Positions 11,016 through 23,007 of a DNA stretch of 64,000 nt are shown piece after piece (position 1 is the first letter of the stretch; each line of letters starts with the position of its first letter). The position numbers and the translations under genes are program-made. Origin of the DNA: Lycium barbarum. Its lineage: Eukaryota; Streptophyta; Magnoliopsida; Solanales; Solanaceae. A model generated the notes under the pieces. It was not told the origin of the DNA. It saw only the letters and a program-made list of their open reading frames with translations, and did no database searches. Location: assembly GCF_019175385.1 (NCBI RefSeq), contig NC_083346.1, forward strand, positions 87,372,543 to 87,436,542. The letters are read 5' to 3'.

Positions 11016-12097
11016 AAGTGGTCTTAAATAAAAGTCCATTCATATTTCTAAAAATGTGAGTAAATTCAAAAATCGAGTCTTCTTAATCATGTTACATATT
11101 AGAGCCACTAAGTATTTCCTTTCAAAGTCATCCAAATCTCATTACTTTTATTTTCAAAATACATTTTTTTTATAACTGAAACTCCCCGGCGAAGCAAGAT
11201 ATGTGGTGAGACATCGAAGAACGTGGACGCGACCGAGACAAAAGTCAATTCAAGGGCCAAGTTCCCCTACATGCACAAGTCAACCAATTTTCTTTTAAAC
11301 TCACAATTTTTCTTTGTTGAGACAGGTCCAATTAACATGAACACGGTGCATGTATTAAATTATGGGCGTGATAAAAAAGTTAACTTTCTTCAAAATGCAA
11401 ATACTCTTCAGCGTGGATGCAAAGGTAGCTTATGCCGAACGGTGGGCGTCGTTCCACTCATCACGAAATTTCAATTGCAACAGTGGACACAAGTTCATCT
11501 TCTCAACCAAGGGCTGTAAGTATAATTCTTTTAGACCCAGTTATTGATTCTTATCACTAACAGTTGTTTTAGCTCGTGACATTCATCGATGGATCGAATA
11601 CATATAATCACGGACACTGACCTTGATCACCTGTTATTGGTTAGAATTCCTCAATTTCGTCATCACTTCATACATGTTCAAATCATTATCAAATTCTTTT
11701 AGAATGAAGTATGTTAATAAGATAACAAGATCGAAATATTGCATTGTATATCAAATTGTGGGGGTTAATTATAGATTTAATTTCCGTCACAACGGGACAA
11801 GGATTAAGATGTGGATATCCTTTTACAATACTATTTCTAAAGTGGACGTGGATTTACATTTACATTGTGGATGCGAGCATGGAAGTGAAAATAGAATTAT
11901 ATTACGGAAAATATACCTACAATTGTAGAAAGTGGATACAGATTTACGTTTTCGCCGTATAATACGGATGTGAAAGTAGATATAGGTTTGTTTTGCACCG
12001 TATAATACAGGCGTGAAAGTCGACGTGGATTTATATTTTGTACCGTGAAAAATGGGCATGGATTTACATTTTTGCACCATAGGAAGTGGACATGATT
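11016..12097 (+). other. Ogre 3' region, non-coding, with degenerate repeats
   Basis: No frame here looks coding; all are short. From about 11840 to 12095 a diverged repeat of about 60 bp carries 'gtggatttacattt', 'ccgtataatac(a/g)gg' and 'gaaagt(a/c)ga' in three or four imperfect copies. It grades into the 40-bp minisatellite that follows. This hints that the minisatellite grew from, or next to, an older repeat. Confidence 0.45.
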
Positions 12098-13105
12098 AGG
12101 CGCCCACCTTAGAATGCGGGTATGTCAATTTTCAATATAGGCGCCCACCTTAGAATGCGGGTATTTCGATTTTTAATTTAGGCACCCACCTTAGAATGCG
12201 GGTATGTCAATTTCAATCCAGGCACCCACCTTAGAATGCGGGTATGTCAATTTCAATCCAGGCACCCACCTTAGAATGCGGGTATTTCAATGTTCAATTC
12301 AGGCACCCACCTTAGAATGCGGGTATTTCAATGTTCAAATTAGGCGCCCACCTTAGAATGCGGGTATGACAATTTCAATCCAGGCACCCACCTTAGAATG
12401 CGGGTATGTCAATTTCAATCTAGGCACCCACCTTAGAATGCGGGTATGTCAATTTCAATCCAGGCACCCACCTTAGAATGCGGGTATTTCAATGTTCAAT
12501 TCAGGCACCCACCTTAGAATGCGGGTATTTCAATGTTCAAATTAGGCACCCACCTTAGAATGCGGGTATGTCAATTTCCAATTTAGGCACCCACCTTAGA
12601 ATGCGGGTATTTCAATGTTCAGTTCAGGCACCCACCTCCGAATGCGGGTATCTTATATTTCAAGTTCAGGCACCCACCTCCGAATGCGGGTATCTTATAT
12701 TTCAGTTCGGGCGCCCACCTCCGAATGCGGGTATCTTATATTTCAAGTTCAGGCACCCACCTCCGAATGCGGGTATCTTATATTTCAAGTTCAGGCACCC
12801 ACCTCCGAATGCGGGTATCTTATATTTCAGTTCAGGCGCCCACCTCCGAATGCGGGTATATTATATTTCAAGTTCAGGCACCCACCTCCGAATGCGGGTA
12901 TCTTATATTTCAAGTTCAGGCACCCACCTCCGAATGCGGGAATTTTATATTTCAGTTCAGGCGCCCACCTCCGAATGCGGGTATCTTATATTTCAGTTCA
13001 GGCACCCACCTCCGAATGCGGGTATTTTATATTCAAGTTCAGGCACCCACCTCCGAATGCGGGAATCTTATATTTCAGTTCCGGCATCCACCTCCGAATG
13101 TGGAT
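12098..13105 (+). repeat. 40-42 bp minisatellite, two homogenised subtypes
   Basis: About 25 copies of GG(C)(A/G)CCCACCT[TA/CC]GAATGCGGGTAT are separated by short T/A-rich arms. The first half (12098 to about 12615) has CCTTAGAATG with arms such as gtcaatttcaatcca. The second half (about 12627-13105) has CCTCCGAATG with arms such as cttatatttcaagttca. The switch is abrupt, as expected if each block expanded separately. Three overlapping + frames (283, 173 and 151 codons) stay open through it only because the repeat has few stops; they are not genes. Variable tandem repeats in this place are a known feature of Ogre 3' regions. Confidence 0.93.
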
Positions 13106-13488
13106 TCAACTTTCGAAGCAGGGGTTGCAAGTGTAACTTCTCCAACCCTGCCTTATTTACATATATTTCTTTATTGCTAACAATTGTTTTTAGCTGGTGG
13201 CTTTTGACAACATCAAAGTTGGCATCACACATCAAATCGTGGAACTATTTCTTCGGCAGCGAACTGGGGCAATTTGTCGGGAAGGATAATCAGACTTCCC
13301 GACACGGGTCAAAGCTCTACCTCGAACACTCGTCTCTAATTACAAGTATTCTCTTGCGTTCCAGCAATACAATTTTCAGAATTCTCAAGTTTCTATCACA
13401 ATACCCAGTGTTATCATAATTCAGCACTGAAACAATATTTTGCAAGCTTCGCGCCAATTGGGGTTCAAGTGTCGTAATTGTCCCAGAA
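13106..13488 (+). other. Ogre 3' region between minisatellite and terminal hairpin
   Basis: This is a non-coding stretch with no repeat or motif I can name. The phrase 'ccttatttacatatatttctttattgctaacaattgttttag' is T-rich and echoes 11545-11575 ('gattcttatcactaacagttgttttag'). That suggests an older duplication of the segment flanking the minisatellite. Confidence 0.4.
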
Positions 13489-13554
13489 CTACACTCGACC
13501 TGATTCTCGTATAGCCCGAGATATGTAGGCAACTCAGAGACCGGAGTCCGGTCA
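13489..13554 (+). repeat. Single two-hairpin module near the polypurine tract
   Basis: CTACA (13489-13493) pairs with TGTAG (13524-13528). The inner TCTCG (13505-13509) pairs with CGAGA (13517-13521), and the following ACTC pairs with GAGT before CCGGTC. Every stem differs in sequence from the 10301 array but keeps its pairing. In elements A and B modules occur at the matching distance from the 3' LTR (33038, 56366, 56511). Confidence 0.7.
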
Positions 13555-13636
13555 TAATCCTCTCAAGTTTCCTTTAGCCGGGACAAAATAGGCTACTGAG
13601 TCAACGTCTTTGCCCGACAACTCTTTCATCATTATC

Positions 13637-13654
13637 GGGCAAAGAGGGACAAGT
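13637..13654 (+). promoter_or_regulatory. Polypurine tract
   Basis: GGGCAAAGAGGGACAAGT ends directly before the right LTR start TGTTGACACC. In LTR elements this purine-rich tract primes plus-strand DNA synthesis. Element B has a similar tract (sense GAAGGGGCAAT) in the same place. Confidence 0.8.
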
Positions 13655-13807
13655 TGTTGACACCCAATTTTGTCCCGCCTCTCTGCCAAAATACCTATTT
13701 TTAAGCTTCTAATATTTTTTGAAAAAAATAAAATATATATATTATGTTTACTATAATTATTAGCCTCTTATCAATACCGACACTTTATTATTCTATTACA
13801 GTTACTA

Positions 13808-13840
<33 letters not shown>

Positions 13841-16800
13841 AATTTTTATCATTTTCAGTATTTTACCAGCTTACGCACACGCATAACATTTATCTTTGCA
13901 TAATTAAATAGTAGTATTTATTTAGTGCGGATTTTCAAAGAAAATAACATATATTATTACACGGCTATTATAACACCATATGATTTTATTACCCGAGTCT
14001 AATAATCACACATTTTGGTATTAAGCAATATTTTGTCACCCTCGGTATATCATTAATTAAATTAGGTCCTCTATTTAAATTTAGAAGACAAACTATTTCT
14101 TGCACTCGATCCGTATTTTGACTTATCGGACCCCAAACCAAAATCCGATTAACCCCTAATATTTTTTGGACTAGTCCGTATCTCTTATCTCAATTTTTAG
14201 AATAATCCGTGTTTTAATTTATTAGCCTATTCTCTTAATACCCAGTCTAAAAAATTGACCCAGTCCATAATGGACTGGGTCCGATCCATTTTGCATCCAA
14301 ATAAGGGAAACCCTTTTCAGGGTTTCCCATTTTCACTTTCCTCTCCACCCATCTCCGCCTCCCTCTTCCCCTTTCCTCTTCTTCACCCGCCACCCATCGC
14401 CGTCTCCACCATCCCCTCCATCATCGCCTCCACCACACCACCATCTCCCCATCGTTCCCTTCCTCCCCTTCATCATAAAACCCTAGCCGCAACACACCCC
14501 CTCACTATCTTCGTCACACCGCACCCATCACCGACACCTCTGACACACCCCACTACTTCATCGTCCACACCCATACCTCCACTCACCCGATATCTCTGAC
14601 ACCCGACACCCTCGCCACTATCTCCATCTCCACCTCGTGACTTCCACTTCGTCATCGACACCCCATCAACATCCCACTCACCCCGACATCCCCGTCACAA
14701 CCATCTAACATCACCACGTCTTCCTCTATCACACCCATACCCCGACACCCATGCGCAGCTGCCTAAAAAAAGAAATAAACAAAAAAAAAAAAAAAAACCT
14801 AAAAGGGAGGCTCTATAAGATGAACTGGGGGAGACGGAAAAGAGGGAGGAGGAAGGGAGAGGAAGAAAAGGAGTGCATTTTTTCTCTTACACAAAAAAGA
14901 TCTTGAATCAAAAATCAAAAAAAACGAGGAAGATCCTGGAAATCAAAACGCCTTCAAGAAACAGAGGGAAAAGGGATTGAAACAAAATACTGAGTCGCAC
15001 AAAATCCTTTGAAAGATCGAGTCCTTTAGTCACCTTTAATTCCTTGAAATACGAGCTCGATTCGCAGTTTTTTTTTGTTTTTTTGTTTGTTCTGTTTTTG
15101 CTATCGAGTCGAAATATCAAATCAATTCTTTGTTTTTCTGTCATTTACTGTGGTGTTGCTGTGAATCCGAGCATCGCAAGCTCGGATTTGGTAGTGTTCG
15201 AGTGTAGATCGAAGACTCGAAGCCTCACTTCGCTGCACCCGAAGAAGGTAAATTTCCTTCCTTTAAGTTATTTTAGCAATTGTTCGAGTGCTTTAACTGT
15301 TTATGTGATTTTTTGGCTTTGGTTGTATTTTAGTTTCGTTTACAGTTATGATGGTTGAATTAAGCATATTCAGTTCCTCTTAGTTTAAATTAGTGAGTAT
15401 GTTAGTCTTGTATGAGTTTAGATTCGTATGGTGCCTCAACTTCATGTGTGTTGATTAGCATGTCATCAGATTGGTCTTACATCATTTGGCAAACCTTCTT
15501 ACAGGTCTAGTTCCCTGCATTTAGTTAAACTCAGATTAATCCCTGATTGAATCCTTTAGAGAGGTTGAGGCTCATTAAAATGATAATGGCATAATGAAAT
15601 GATCATTTCCTATTATGTATAAACATGTCCGTATTCACTAATGTCATTTAAGAGTGTTATGAGGATCAATTGAGTATAAGTCTCGACGTATTATTTTGTT
15701 TGAAACTGAGAATTATGATATTGTCATATTTCACTGAGATCATGCTTTATTCAGTTTTTTTAAGTAATCATGCCAGAACAAGAAAAGTATTCAAGCATGC
15801 TTTCCTTATTCCAGGGAGTCTGATATTTCGTCTGTCTATGCCCCTGTTCCATTTGCCCCCCTCCTCCTCTGCTTATTTAGTGATGACATCGCATATCTGC
15901 TTACCTTTTAGTGTGTTTAATTTGTAACATTAGTTTGAACCTGTACGGATAATGGGGTTGTTGTATCTAGTTAATATGTTAGAATGAGAATACCCACATA
16001 TGCATGATTAAATGCCACGTCTGATCACTATCCTTATGCTCGCGATGCTATGGCTATTAGTTATAACACTGCCTGCCACTGTCCTCTCTGCGTGTCTGTT
16101 ACGTTGAGATTGGGATCATTATATTTGGTTGTGATCGTAGCCTTATGCTCTGTTTACTCAGTTTAATGAAATGCTTGAACCGGCTGTCCCTGTTTCTTCA
16201 TCACAGATTGCCTTAAAAACTAAGTAACTTTCAAAGGAATCCTGCAAATATGTGGCACGTTTGATTAAGACCTTGCCTAATATCAGTTGGTTCATCTGAG
16301 ATTCAGTAGGATATACCATGCCGCACCAAATTGAATGTCTTTGTTTAGTTTTGCCTCACCTTTGTTGACTACTTTACCGGAGTATTTGTTATGCAATTGT
16401 TTGTTTTGACTACGTTATGGTGACTTTGTTTTGGCAATGCTGTCCAAGAATGAGAAATATTGATGATGGATTATTATTTTGTGTTCTTCCAATGTGATGA
16501 TAGTATTAGCTGCTCATTCTAAGTTACATGTTCATCAGTTACACAGAGGTATTGAGATTTCTCTGTTTTGAAATCTCAAGTTTAAAGCCTTTTGTTTTCT
16601 GGAAACCTGCCTTTGTTCCTTTCTGATTTGTTTGGAATTTATATGTCACGTGTCTAATCTTAAGATACTAATCCTTTTTTCTTTCATTTTTATGCATGAC
16701 CATCGTATACGAGTCCGAGGGACTCGTTCTTCTTCCACATTCGGTGTTGGGCTAAAAGCCCAATGAAATCTTTTCCGTGTCCAGCCCAACAGCAGCAGAT

Positions 16801-17956
16801 CAGCCATCCTTCAAAATGGGCTGAGTCCGTGCCCGATTACAGCAGCCCTTCCTTAAAATGGGCTGAGCCCATTTAACTTATTTACTCCTCTATTTTTTAT
16901 ACATTTAATTTGTATCGCATGACTAACACTTGTTAATTTAGATGAACCGTAGTGAAATTAGTGGGGTTTAGTCTTAGTAACGGGTAGTAAACCAATAATT
17001 AATTCCATAAGTTTTATTCTCTTCTTTTCATGTTAGAACTATTTATAATGTCTAATATCTATTTTATTTGAAACAATTGATTTGCAAAATAACATGACTA
17101 TATATTTCAAGTAAAGGGAAGCATATTTTACTATTATAGACACTTCAAAACATCATTAATACTCAAGTATATTTTATAAACACTGTTTTCAAGATTCATC
17201 CAATTATACATATTTATAGCCAAGCATAATTAAACAAAAGAGAAAGAAAACTCATTATCTTTTGCATTCTATTTATAAAAAAATAAGTTTAGATTTTCTA
17301 CACTATTATACTCATATAATGTAATTTTATTTCCAGCTTAAATTGGCTAGGTCTTCCATTAAAAGCATCTATTTATATGCAAGTCTCATTTTTTTAAATA
17401 ACATTATTATTTAAAGCTTAACAATATTTATCATTTATTTTAAATAGCATTTTGAAATCTCTTTTTGTGCGAATTATTTCACAAATCATATCTAAATCGC
17501 ATTATCATATTTTTTTCTTCAAAATCTTAACAACCCTGTCTTATTTTAAAATAGCCCTTTAAAGTTCTCCTTTAATACAAATTATTATATTTCTCGTAAA
17601 TCTTATTTTAACATTATTTTCCTCTAAAACTTTAGCCATATTAAGCTATTTTATAAAATTTAAACACTTATTTAATCTAAGTTAATTAACCTAAGTTGAT
17701 CGGATAATCGTAAGTTAACGGATTTTAAAGGATGCCTAACCCCTTCCCTTTAGAATAATATAGAGCCCTTACCTAGAATCACACTGGTTAAACAGACTAT
17801 TAATTGAGGTTTAGTTTTAACTTTGCCTTAGTTAATCTCTAGGTGTCCTAATTCACCGTTAAAATTAATTAGGTGGCGACTCCTTAAAAGAAAATAAACA
17901 GGAATCACCAATACGTCATACTCCCTAAATCAACCCGGTTAAAATGGGGTGTGACA
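13655..17956 (+). repeat. Right LTR of the Ogre element, complete (4302 bp)
   Basis: The LTR runs from TGTTGACACC to GTGTGACA. The first 3253 bp equal the left LTR except for two seen substitutions. The last 1049 bp (16908-17956) exist only here and are A/T-rich, ending in a stretch with 'ggtggcgactcc' and the CA terminus. It carries the second TATA-like box (14808-14820). Frames at 14255-14599, 15044-15358 and 15670-15927 duplicate those of the left LTR and are unlikely to be coding. Confidence 0.93.
14808..14820 (+). promoter_or_regulatory. TATA-like box of the right LTR
   Basis: This is the same box as at 6890-6902. A promoter here could drive transcription outward into 17957 onward. Confidence 0.45.
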
Positions 17957-17961
17957 CAAAC

Positions 17962-19452
17962 AATGCCCCATACTTTTTCATTTAATCCGATTATGTAGAC
18001 TTAAATCAAGACAATATTTAGTAAGTATAATCAAGTGATATAATTATTAATAATCTGCAATATTCGCCACACATGGAAAACACCCACAAGCCAAGTGATG
18101 ACTTGCACAATACTACCCATAATATGACACTTGTCTATGGAGCTTCTAAGAAGATAAGCTAACTCAACACATAGCTCGAAACTACTAAGAAAATAATAAA
18201 TGTCTCAATGGAAATCCACGAACAAGTGTGTGGGCTTACCAATAATATGGAAAGCAGTAAGTACTCCTAGCCCGTGAGATGTTTGTACATGCTCCTCTTC
18301 GTTACCTAACATGCCATTAAAAACAACAATGGTATGCCTGAGTACTGAGTGCTCAGTGAGTGCCTAAAAGGCAATAGTTCACATATTAAAATAATAATTA
18401 TATTCAGTATAATGAAACAGTTTAACAACAGTAAACAGAGTGAATCATGAAACTCAGTGACATTAACAGTGAAGAAATAAGTCAATTTCAGTTCGTTATG
18501 TTTGAGTGTGTTATCAGAGTAAATTATGAAAGTTCAGTGTAAAATAGTAGTGATGTCATTATTCGTATTAAATTCGTTTTTTTCATGATCATCAAAATGC
18601 CAACTCATGGCGAACTATAGAATATCACATGCCAAATTACCATCGAACAACCAGTAGATTCATCGGGGCTATCAATCCACGATGAATAATCGTTTTCTAG
18701 ACTGACACAACAACACTGGGAGAGCCACTTTAGGATCCCATACTTATAGATGAATCGGGGTGATCAACCCACGAAGGTCAATCATCTTTTGGAGTGACAC
18801 AACAGCTCAAAAGTGATACATTATGATTCATAACAGATAATCGTCCTCTAGACTAGCACAGCTTGCCCATAAAGGCCCAAACTCAAATAATTTAAGTCCT
18901 GGCACATTAGTCGAATCATCAATCATGGCCTATTAGCCCAAATAATTTCTCAAATAATCTTCTCATTAATGGAGGTATCATAAATCTATTTAAAGCCATG
19001 TTCAAATTATTAATCCATTTCAATCCTACATAACCCGTTCATAGGAAAAAACACATTAAGGACCATTGCTTTTAAAAACCAAGTTCAATCATCCCATCAT
19101 AGGGGAAAATCACATTAAAGATTTTCACTTTAGAAATAATTTCGATCATCCCAAAATAGGGGAAAACAGTTTGAAGTTCATCACACTCAAAATCAAGTTA
19201 AATCAAACTATTATAGGGGAACATCACAAATATGATCGTATAATAAAGCATGTAATATACATAAAGGTTCAATGCGGGCTTGACCATACACACGCACAAA
19301 TCCTTGTTCAAAAACCATCCTCAAAGTCAAAAAGTATGTTCAACTGAGACATACCTCAATTCCCGCTAAAAAGCTACCAAACATAATTCCCCCATGTTGA
19401 ACAATCGCTCCACATTATATTTTGACGATAAAGATTAGAACTTTAAGCTAAA
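17962..19452 (-). mobile_element. Continuation of the LTR interrupted by the Ogre insertion
   Basis: This joins 5647-5731 once the Ogre element and one CAAAC copy are removed. It has no coding frame. It contains the phrase 'tgagtactgagtgctcagtgagtgcc', and between about 19030 and 19230 there are three or four degenerate 50-60 bp repeats with 'catcataggggaaaatcac'. Its outer end is not sharply marked; the next recognisable LTR start is TGTAACACTCCG at 19453, so I end it there. Confidence 0.5.
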
Positions 19453-21522
19453 TGTAACACTCCGTAAATCCGAATAATGTGTGAATATGTTAAATAAGTG
19501 TTAACATGACATTTTAGCCATATAAAGTCCCATCGGAATGAGTTTGGGTGGAAATAGTTGTTTTGGAATCAAGACGGATAGTGAGGTACATAAGATTCGA
19601 TAGAATCGACTAAGTTTATGCAAAGTCTGCCTTCCAGTCTGATTTTGTGAAAATCTGTTAGGAATTTGAGGAAACATAACCCATGAAATATGTAGCCCTT
19701 TGAAATATCTTTCCAAGAATATATTCTAGAGTCCAAACAGAGCTCTGTACAAAAAGTTATGCCCATTTTACTGAAGCGCGCTAGGCAGGCGCCAAAGCGA
19801 CCTGGGAGCTCACTGAACGAGGGCCAAAGAAAGGTTTGAGCTCACCTTGGAGCTCACTCAGTGAGGTCTAGAGTGAAGGGTGATATTTCTTTAGAGCTCG
19901 CTCAACGAGCCAAGGGGTGCTTCTCCCCAGGCCTATAAAAGCGACCCTTAGACGATTTTATGTCATTTTTTATGTTCCAACTTCGTTCTAAAGTCCTAAG
20001 CAGCCGTTTTAATCCTCTTTTCATCCTCCAATGTCAAGTAAAATATCTCTAAAAATTCTTAAGTAATTCTAACATTAGGTCATGATTAGTAACATGATTC
20101 TTCAGCCAAAACAGAGGATTTCCAAGGTAAATCCTTCTCAAGTGATTCAAAGCTAGAGTTTTGGTGTTCTTCATTAGAGAAGCAGTTTAGTTCATTAAAT
20201 TGGAGCAATTACCGGTATGTAAGGCTAACTACCTATGTGTGGGAATGTTATTAATCTTCTCCATGCCTCGTTATTCATGATTATTACGAATTGCATCAGA
20301 AATAGAGATTATGACCTAGTTTAGAACTTTTATCCTTTGAGAATATAGTTTATAGTTGTTCATGATTATCATTATGAATATTGAGAACTAAGTACGTAAT
20401 CAATATAGACTTGTGTTTGATACCCATGAGTCTCAGTCTAGAATACTCAACACGTTTATAAATAGTTAAAGCTTCAAGTCTCATAATCAGTTCATGAATA
20501 CATGTCTCAGTGAGTCCCTAGTTTATGAAAAGTTTAGAACTTTTATCCTTTGAGAATATAGTTTATAGTTGTTCATGATTATCATTATGAATATTGAGAA
20601 CTAAGTACGTAATCAATATAGACTTGTGTTTGATACCCATGAGTCTCAGTCTAGAATACTCAACACGTTTATAAATAGTTAAAGCTTCAAGTCTCATAAT
20701 CAGTTCATGAATACATGTCTCAGTGAGTCATTTCTCAGTGTGTCAGTGTTGTACTTTTCAGCATGATTCTCAGTTCTTTTATGTAAATTGTTTTATGTTG
20801 AACATATGTGTTTTGGGCCTAAGGCCACAGTTATGTATACATATACTTGAACCCGAAGCCAGAGATTTGTGCACATATATTGGGCCTGAGGCCACAGGTT
20901 TTGATCTCACTTAAACAGGTGATTCTTCATTGAGAACAGGAAGTATTCATATTCTTACTTCTTTGTTCACTTCAGTTATTAGTTATCAGTTCAGCTTCAG
21001 TTTCAGTACTTACAGTTCTTTTTTTCCAGTTATTTTACATACCAGTACAATTCAAATGTACTGACGTCCCTTTTTCCCGGGGGCTTGCATTTCACGATGC
21101 AGGTACGAATTTACAGGATGACGGATCTGCTCTCTATGATTCTCTTATCAGCTGCTTGGTGAGTCCAGTTCCTTTGGGGCGTTATCATATCTTCAGTCTT
21201 TACAATATTTCAGTCAGTGAGGTATGTCGGGGCCTTGTCCCGGTAAACAATCAGTATTTTAGAACTCTTTAGAGGTTTCCTACACTATAGTAGCAGTTAG
21301 TTAGAGTCGCTGGCTTTTATGTTAGCCATTCTGGGCATCAGTTTATGTTTCAGACTCATATCAGTGTTTTCACACTTATGATTCATTTCATTCAGACTTT
21401 AGTAGATCATTATGTGTTAGTTTTATTTCTGCATTCAGTATGTTTTGATATCACATGTTGATTCAGCCATCCAGTTAGTTCACTCAGTCACATGCAGTCT
21501 GACACCGAGTATCATGTTACGT
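19453..21522 (+). mobile_element. Second LTR-like segment, + strand
   Basis: It starts TGTAACACTCCG, a common Ty3/gypsy LTR opening. Further on it has 'tatgtcggggccttgtccc', a phrase typical of the U5 side of such LTRs. No internal domain follows; the Athila-type LTR begins at about 21523. The right end and a target duplication were not found, so it may be a solo LTR or one truncated by the Athila insertion. It has no coding content. Confidence 0.45.
20318..20729 (+). repeat. Tandem duplication, 199 bp units, period 213
   Basis: 20318-20516 and 20531-20729 appear identical, from 'agtttagaacttttatcc' to 'tctcagtgagtc'. A 14-bp joint (cctagtttatgaaa) lies between them. Lack of differences points to a recent duplication within an otherwise old LTR segment. 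The phrase 'cctagttta' stands before the first copy and in the joint, a short homology that could have seeded slippage. Confidence 0.9.
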
Positions 21523-21667
21523 TGATGTGCCGTGAAATTATGGCACATTCGATATATGTTTATGAGAAGTTTTACTTTTTTTAAGCAAGTATGTGTTGTT
21601 TTGATGTCTTTTGAGGAATTTGAGGACAAAAAACAGAAATTGCATAAGTTGGCACTGTTATGAAGTT

Positions 21668-21972
21668 ATTCGGGCCGTATATCTTTATACGGACCGCCAT
21701 CCTGGCCATGAAAGATGGAGAAGAGAAGCAAAATGTTTAAGTTGGAGGATGCTGTTATACGAGCAACTTTCACGGACCGTATAATATTATACGGGCCGTG
21801 TAGTTTGCCGTATTTAGTGGAATTTATCTGAGACAGAATGCTGATTTTGAAGTAAAGTTGTACGACTCGAGTTTCACGGACCGTATAAGGCGATCGTAAT
21901 CTCAAATGAAGACTTGAACAGATCCTGGTCGTATACGGTCCGTATTTTATTATATGGACCGTGCAATATGCC
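21668..21972 (+). repeat. Palindrome cluster in Athila LTR
   Basis: Units (T/C)ACGGNCCGT(A/G) are spaced by 10-14 A/T-rich bases, in pairs, each pair followed by a 'tggtcgta' or 'gccgta' half-site. The pair at 21771-21800 forms a 30-bp inverted repeat with one mismatched position. The same architecture appears in Tekay LTRs (3068-3330, 38180-38426, 45760-46006). Confidence 0.8.
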
Positions 21973-22019
21973 GTCAGGGTCTTTAGTGCAAATTTGTAAT
22001 TTTATGTTTTTTGGAACCT

Positions 22020-22028
22020 TATAAATAG
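22020..22028 (+). promoter_or_regulatory. TATA box of the Athila LTR
   Basis: TATAAATAG is a near-ideal plant TATA box. It lies just downstream of the palindrome cluster, so U3 would contain the palindromes and transcription would start near 22050. Confidence 0.65.
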
Positions 22029-22892
22029 TTTCTTGTAGGGTTTAATTATTATCAGTTGTCAGTTTTAAACTATTATTCCTTAGCATTGAATACTCATAGT
22101 TTTTGGAGTTTTTTGGAGAACAAACAATTGCAATTACTTTATTTCAATTCCGATCAATCAAAAGTAAGAATTACAATTTCTATTTAATATCTTCTTATTC
22201 TTCTTCCACTATGAGTAGCTAATTTCTCTACTAAGGTTGTAAACCCTAGGATGGGTGTTTTGTGAGTGGTGATTGGATTGATACACACATAATGGATTGT
22301 TAGGGTTTATTTATTATCTGTTCTTAATTCATAATTGATGGTTGCAAACATTGATTAAAACCATAAACTTTGCTTAACTTGGGAAAGTGAGTAGGGTTTG
22401 GTAGGGATAAATAACAAGAACTCAAGGCGTTAACCCTTGTTTAATAAATTCACTTAGGAATAAGAGGAATTTACTTGACACAATTAATCGTTCTTCATAT
22501 ACACTCTTTTATATTTGGGAAAATCATAAAGAGAAATATTATTTAATATTGGGAAACATTAGGGATTCAATTAGAGGTTAAGTGCATTCTGATAGAGATC
22601 CATTAGAAGTATATCATGATCAATCACCATAGCATACACTTTATGTAATGGGGACACAACCTTGGCTCCTTTTACCATATATTTTATAGTCCAAAGCCAT
22701 TAATCATAAAACAACGAATCTTCTACAAAACCAACGGAATACGACATTAGACCTAAAGAAAGTATTCTACGATTTGAATAATCTTTTCATACCATATTCT
22801 CTGTGGGATTCGACCCCAACCTTGTTGGATTACTATATTTGACATTGTCCACTTTATGCTAATAAAAGGTGTAATTTGAGCTTATCAAATTT

Positions 22893-22910
22893 TGGCACCG
22901 TTGCCAGGGA
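22893..22910 (+). promoter_or_regulatory. Primer binding site, tRNA-Asp-like
   Basis: TGGCACCGTTGCCAGGGA differs at two places from the complement of the plant tRNA-Asp 3' end used by Athila elements. It follows the LTR end by five bases. Confidence 0.75.
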
Positions 22911-23007
22911 ATACGGTTTTGAAATTACTAAATAGTGATTAGTTTACTTGAAGTCTTTTTCTTATTCCATCACACCTTGTTTGCTATTCCTTGTGAACCA
23001 GGTGATC

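Larger units (their letters stand above)
5737..17956 (+). mobile_element. Young, internally deleted Ogre/Tat-type LTR retrotransposon
   Basis: The element is bounded by TGTTGACACCC at 5737 and GTGTGACA at 17956. CAAAC occurs directly outside both ends (5732-5736, 17957-17961), a perfect 5-bp target duplication. The right LTR is full length (4302 bp). The left LTR lacks its last 1049 bp, together with the primer site and the start of gag. The interior (8990-13654) keeps a protease/G-patch frame and a long repeat-rich 3' region ending in a polypurine tract. Reverse transcriptase, RNase H and integrase are all missing. Ogre/Tat assignment rests on long LTRs starting TGTTGACACC, protease plus G-patch like elements A and B here, and tandem repeats in the 3' region, which are known for Ogre elements. 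The clean termini show a real transposition; the deletions may be later or may have been present in a non-autonomous parent. Confidence 0.92.
21523..22887 (+). repeat. 5' LTR of the Athila-type element
   Basis: It begins at about TGATGTGCCG (21523) and ends GAGCTTATCA (22887), five bases before the primer site. The start is chosen from a TG next to a small palindrome (TGTGCC...GGCACA) and is less certain than the end. The length of about 1.37 kb fits the lineage. It contains a cluster of TACGG/CCGTA palindromes and a clear TATA box. Confidence 0.65.

Noticed and set aside
12098..13105. CRISPR-like array
   Set aside because: Inter-repeat arms are short, near-identical and part of the repeat; the context is a plant retrotransposon.
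12568..13419. Three overlapping + frames of 283, 173 and 151 codons
   Set aside because: They are the 40-42 bp minisatellite read in three frames; the predicted proteins are the same short phrase repeated and all three cannot be selected at once.
5737..17956. Large segmental duplication (3.25 kb direct repeat)
   Set aside because: TG/CA ends, target duplication CAAAC and the polypurine tract show the repeats are LTRs of one element.
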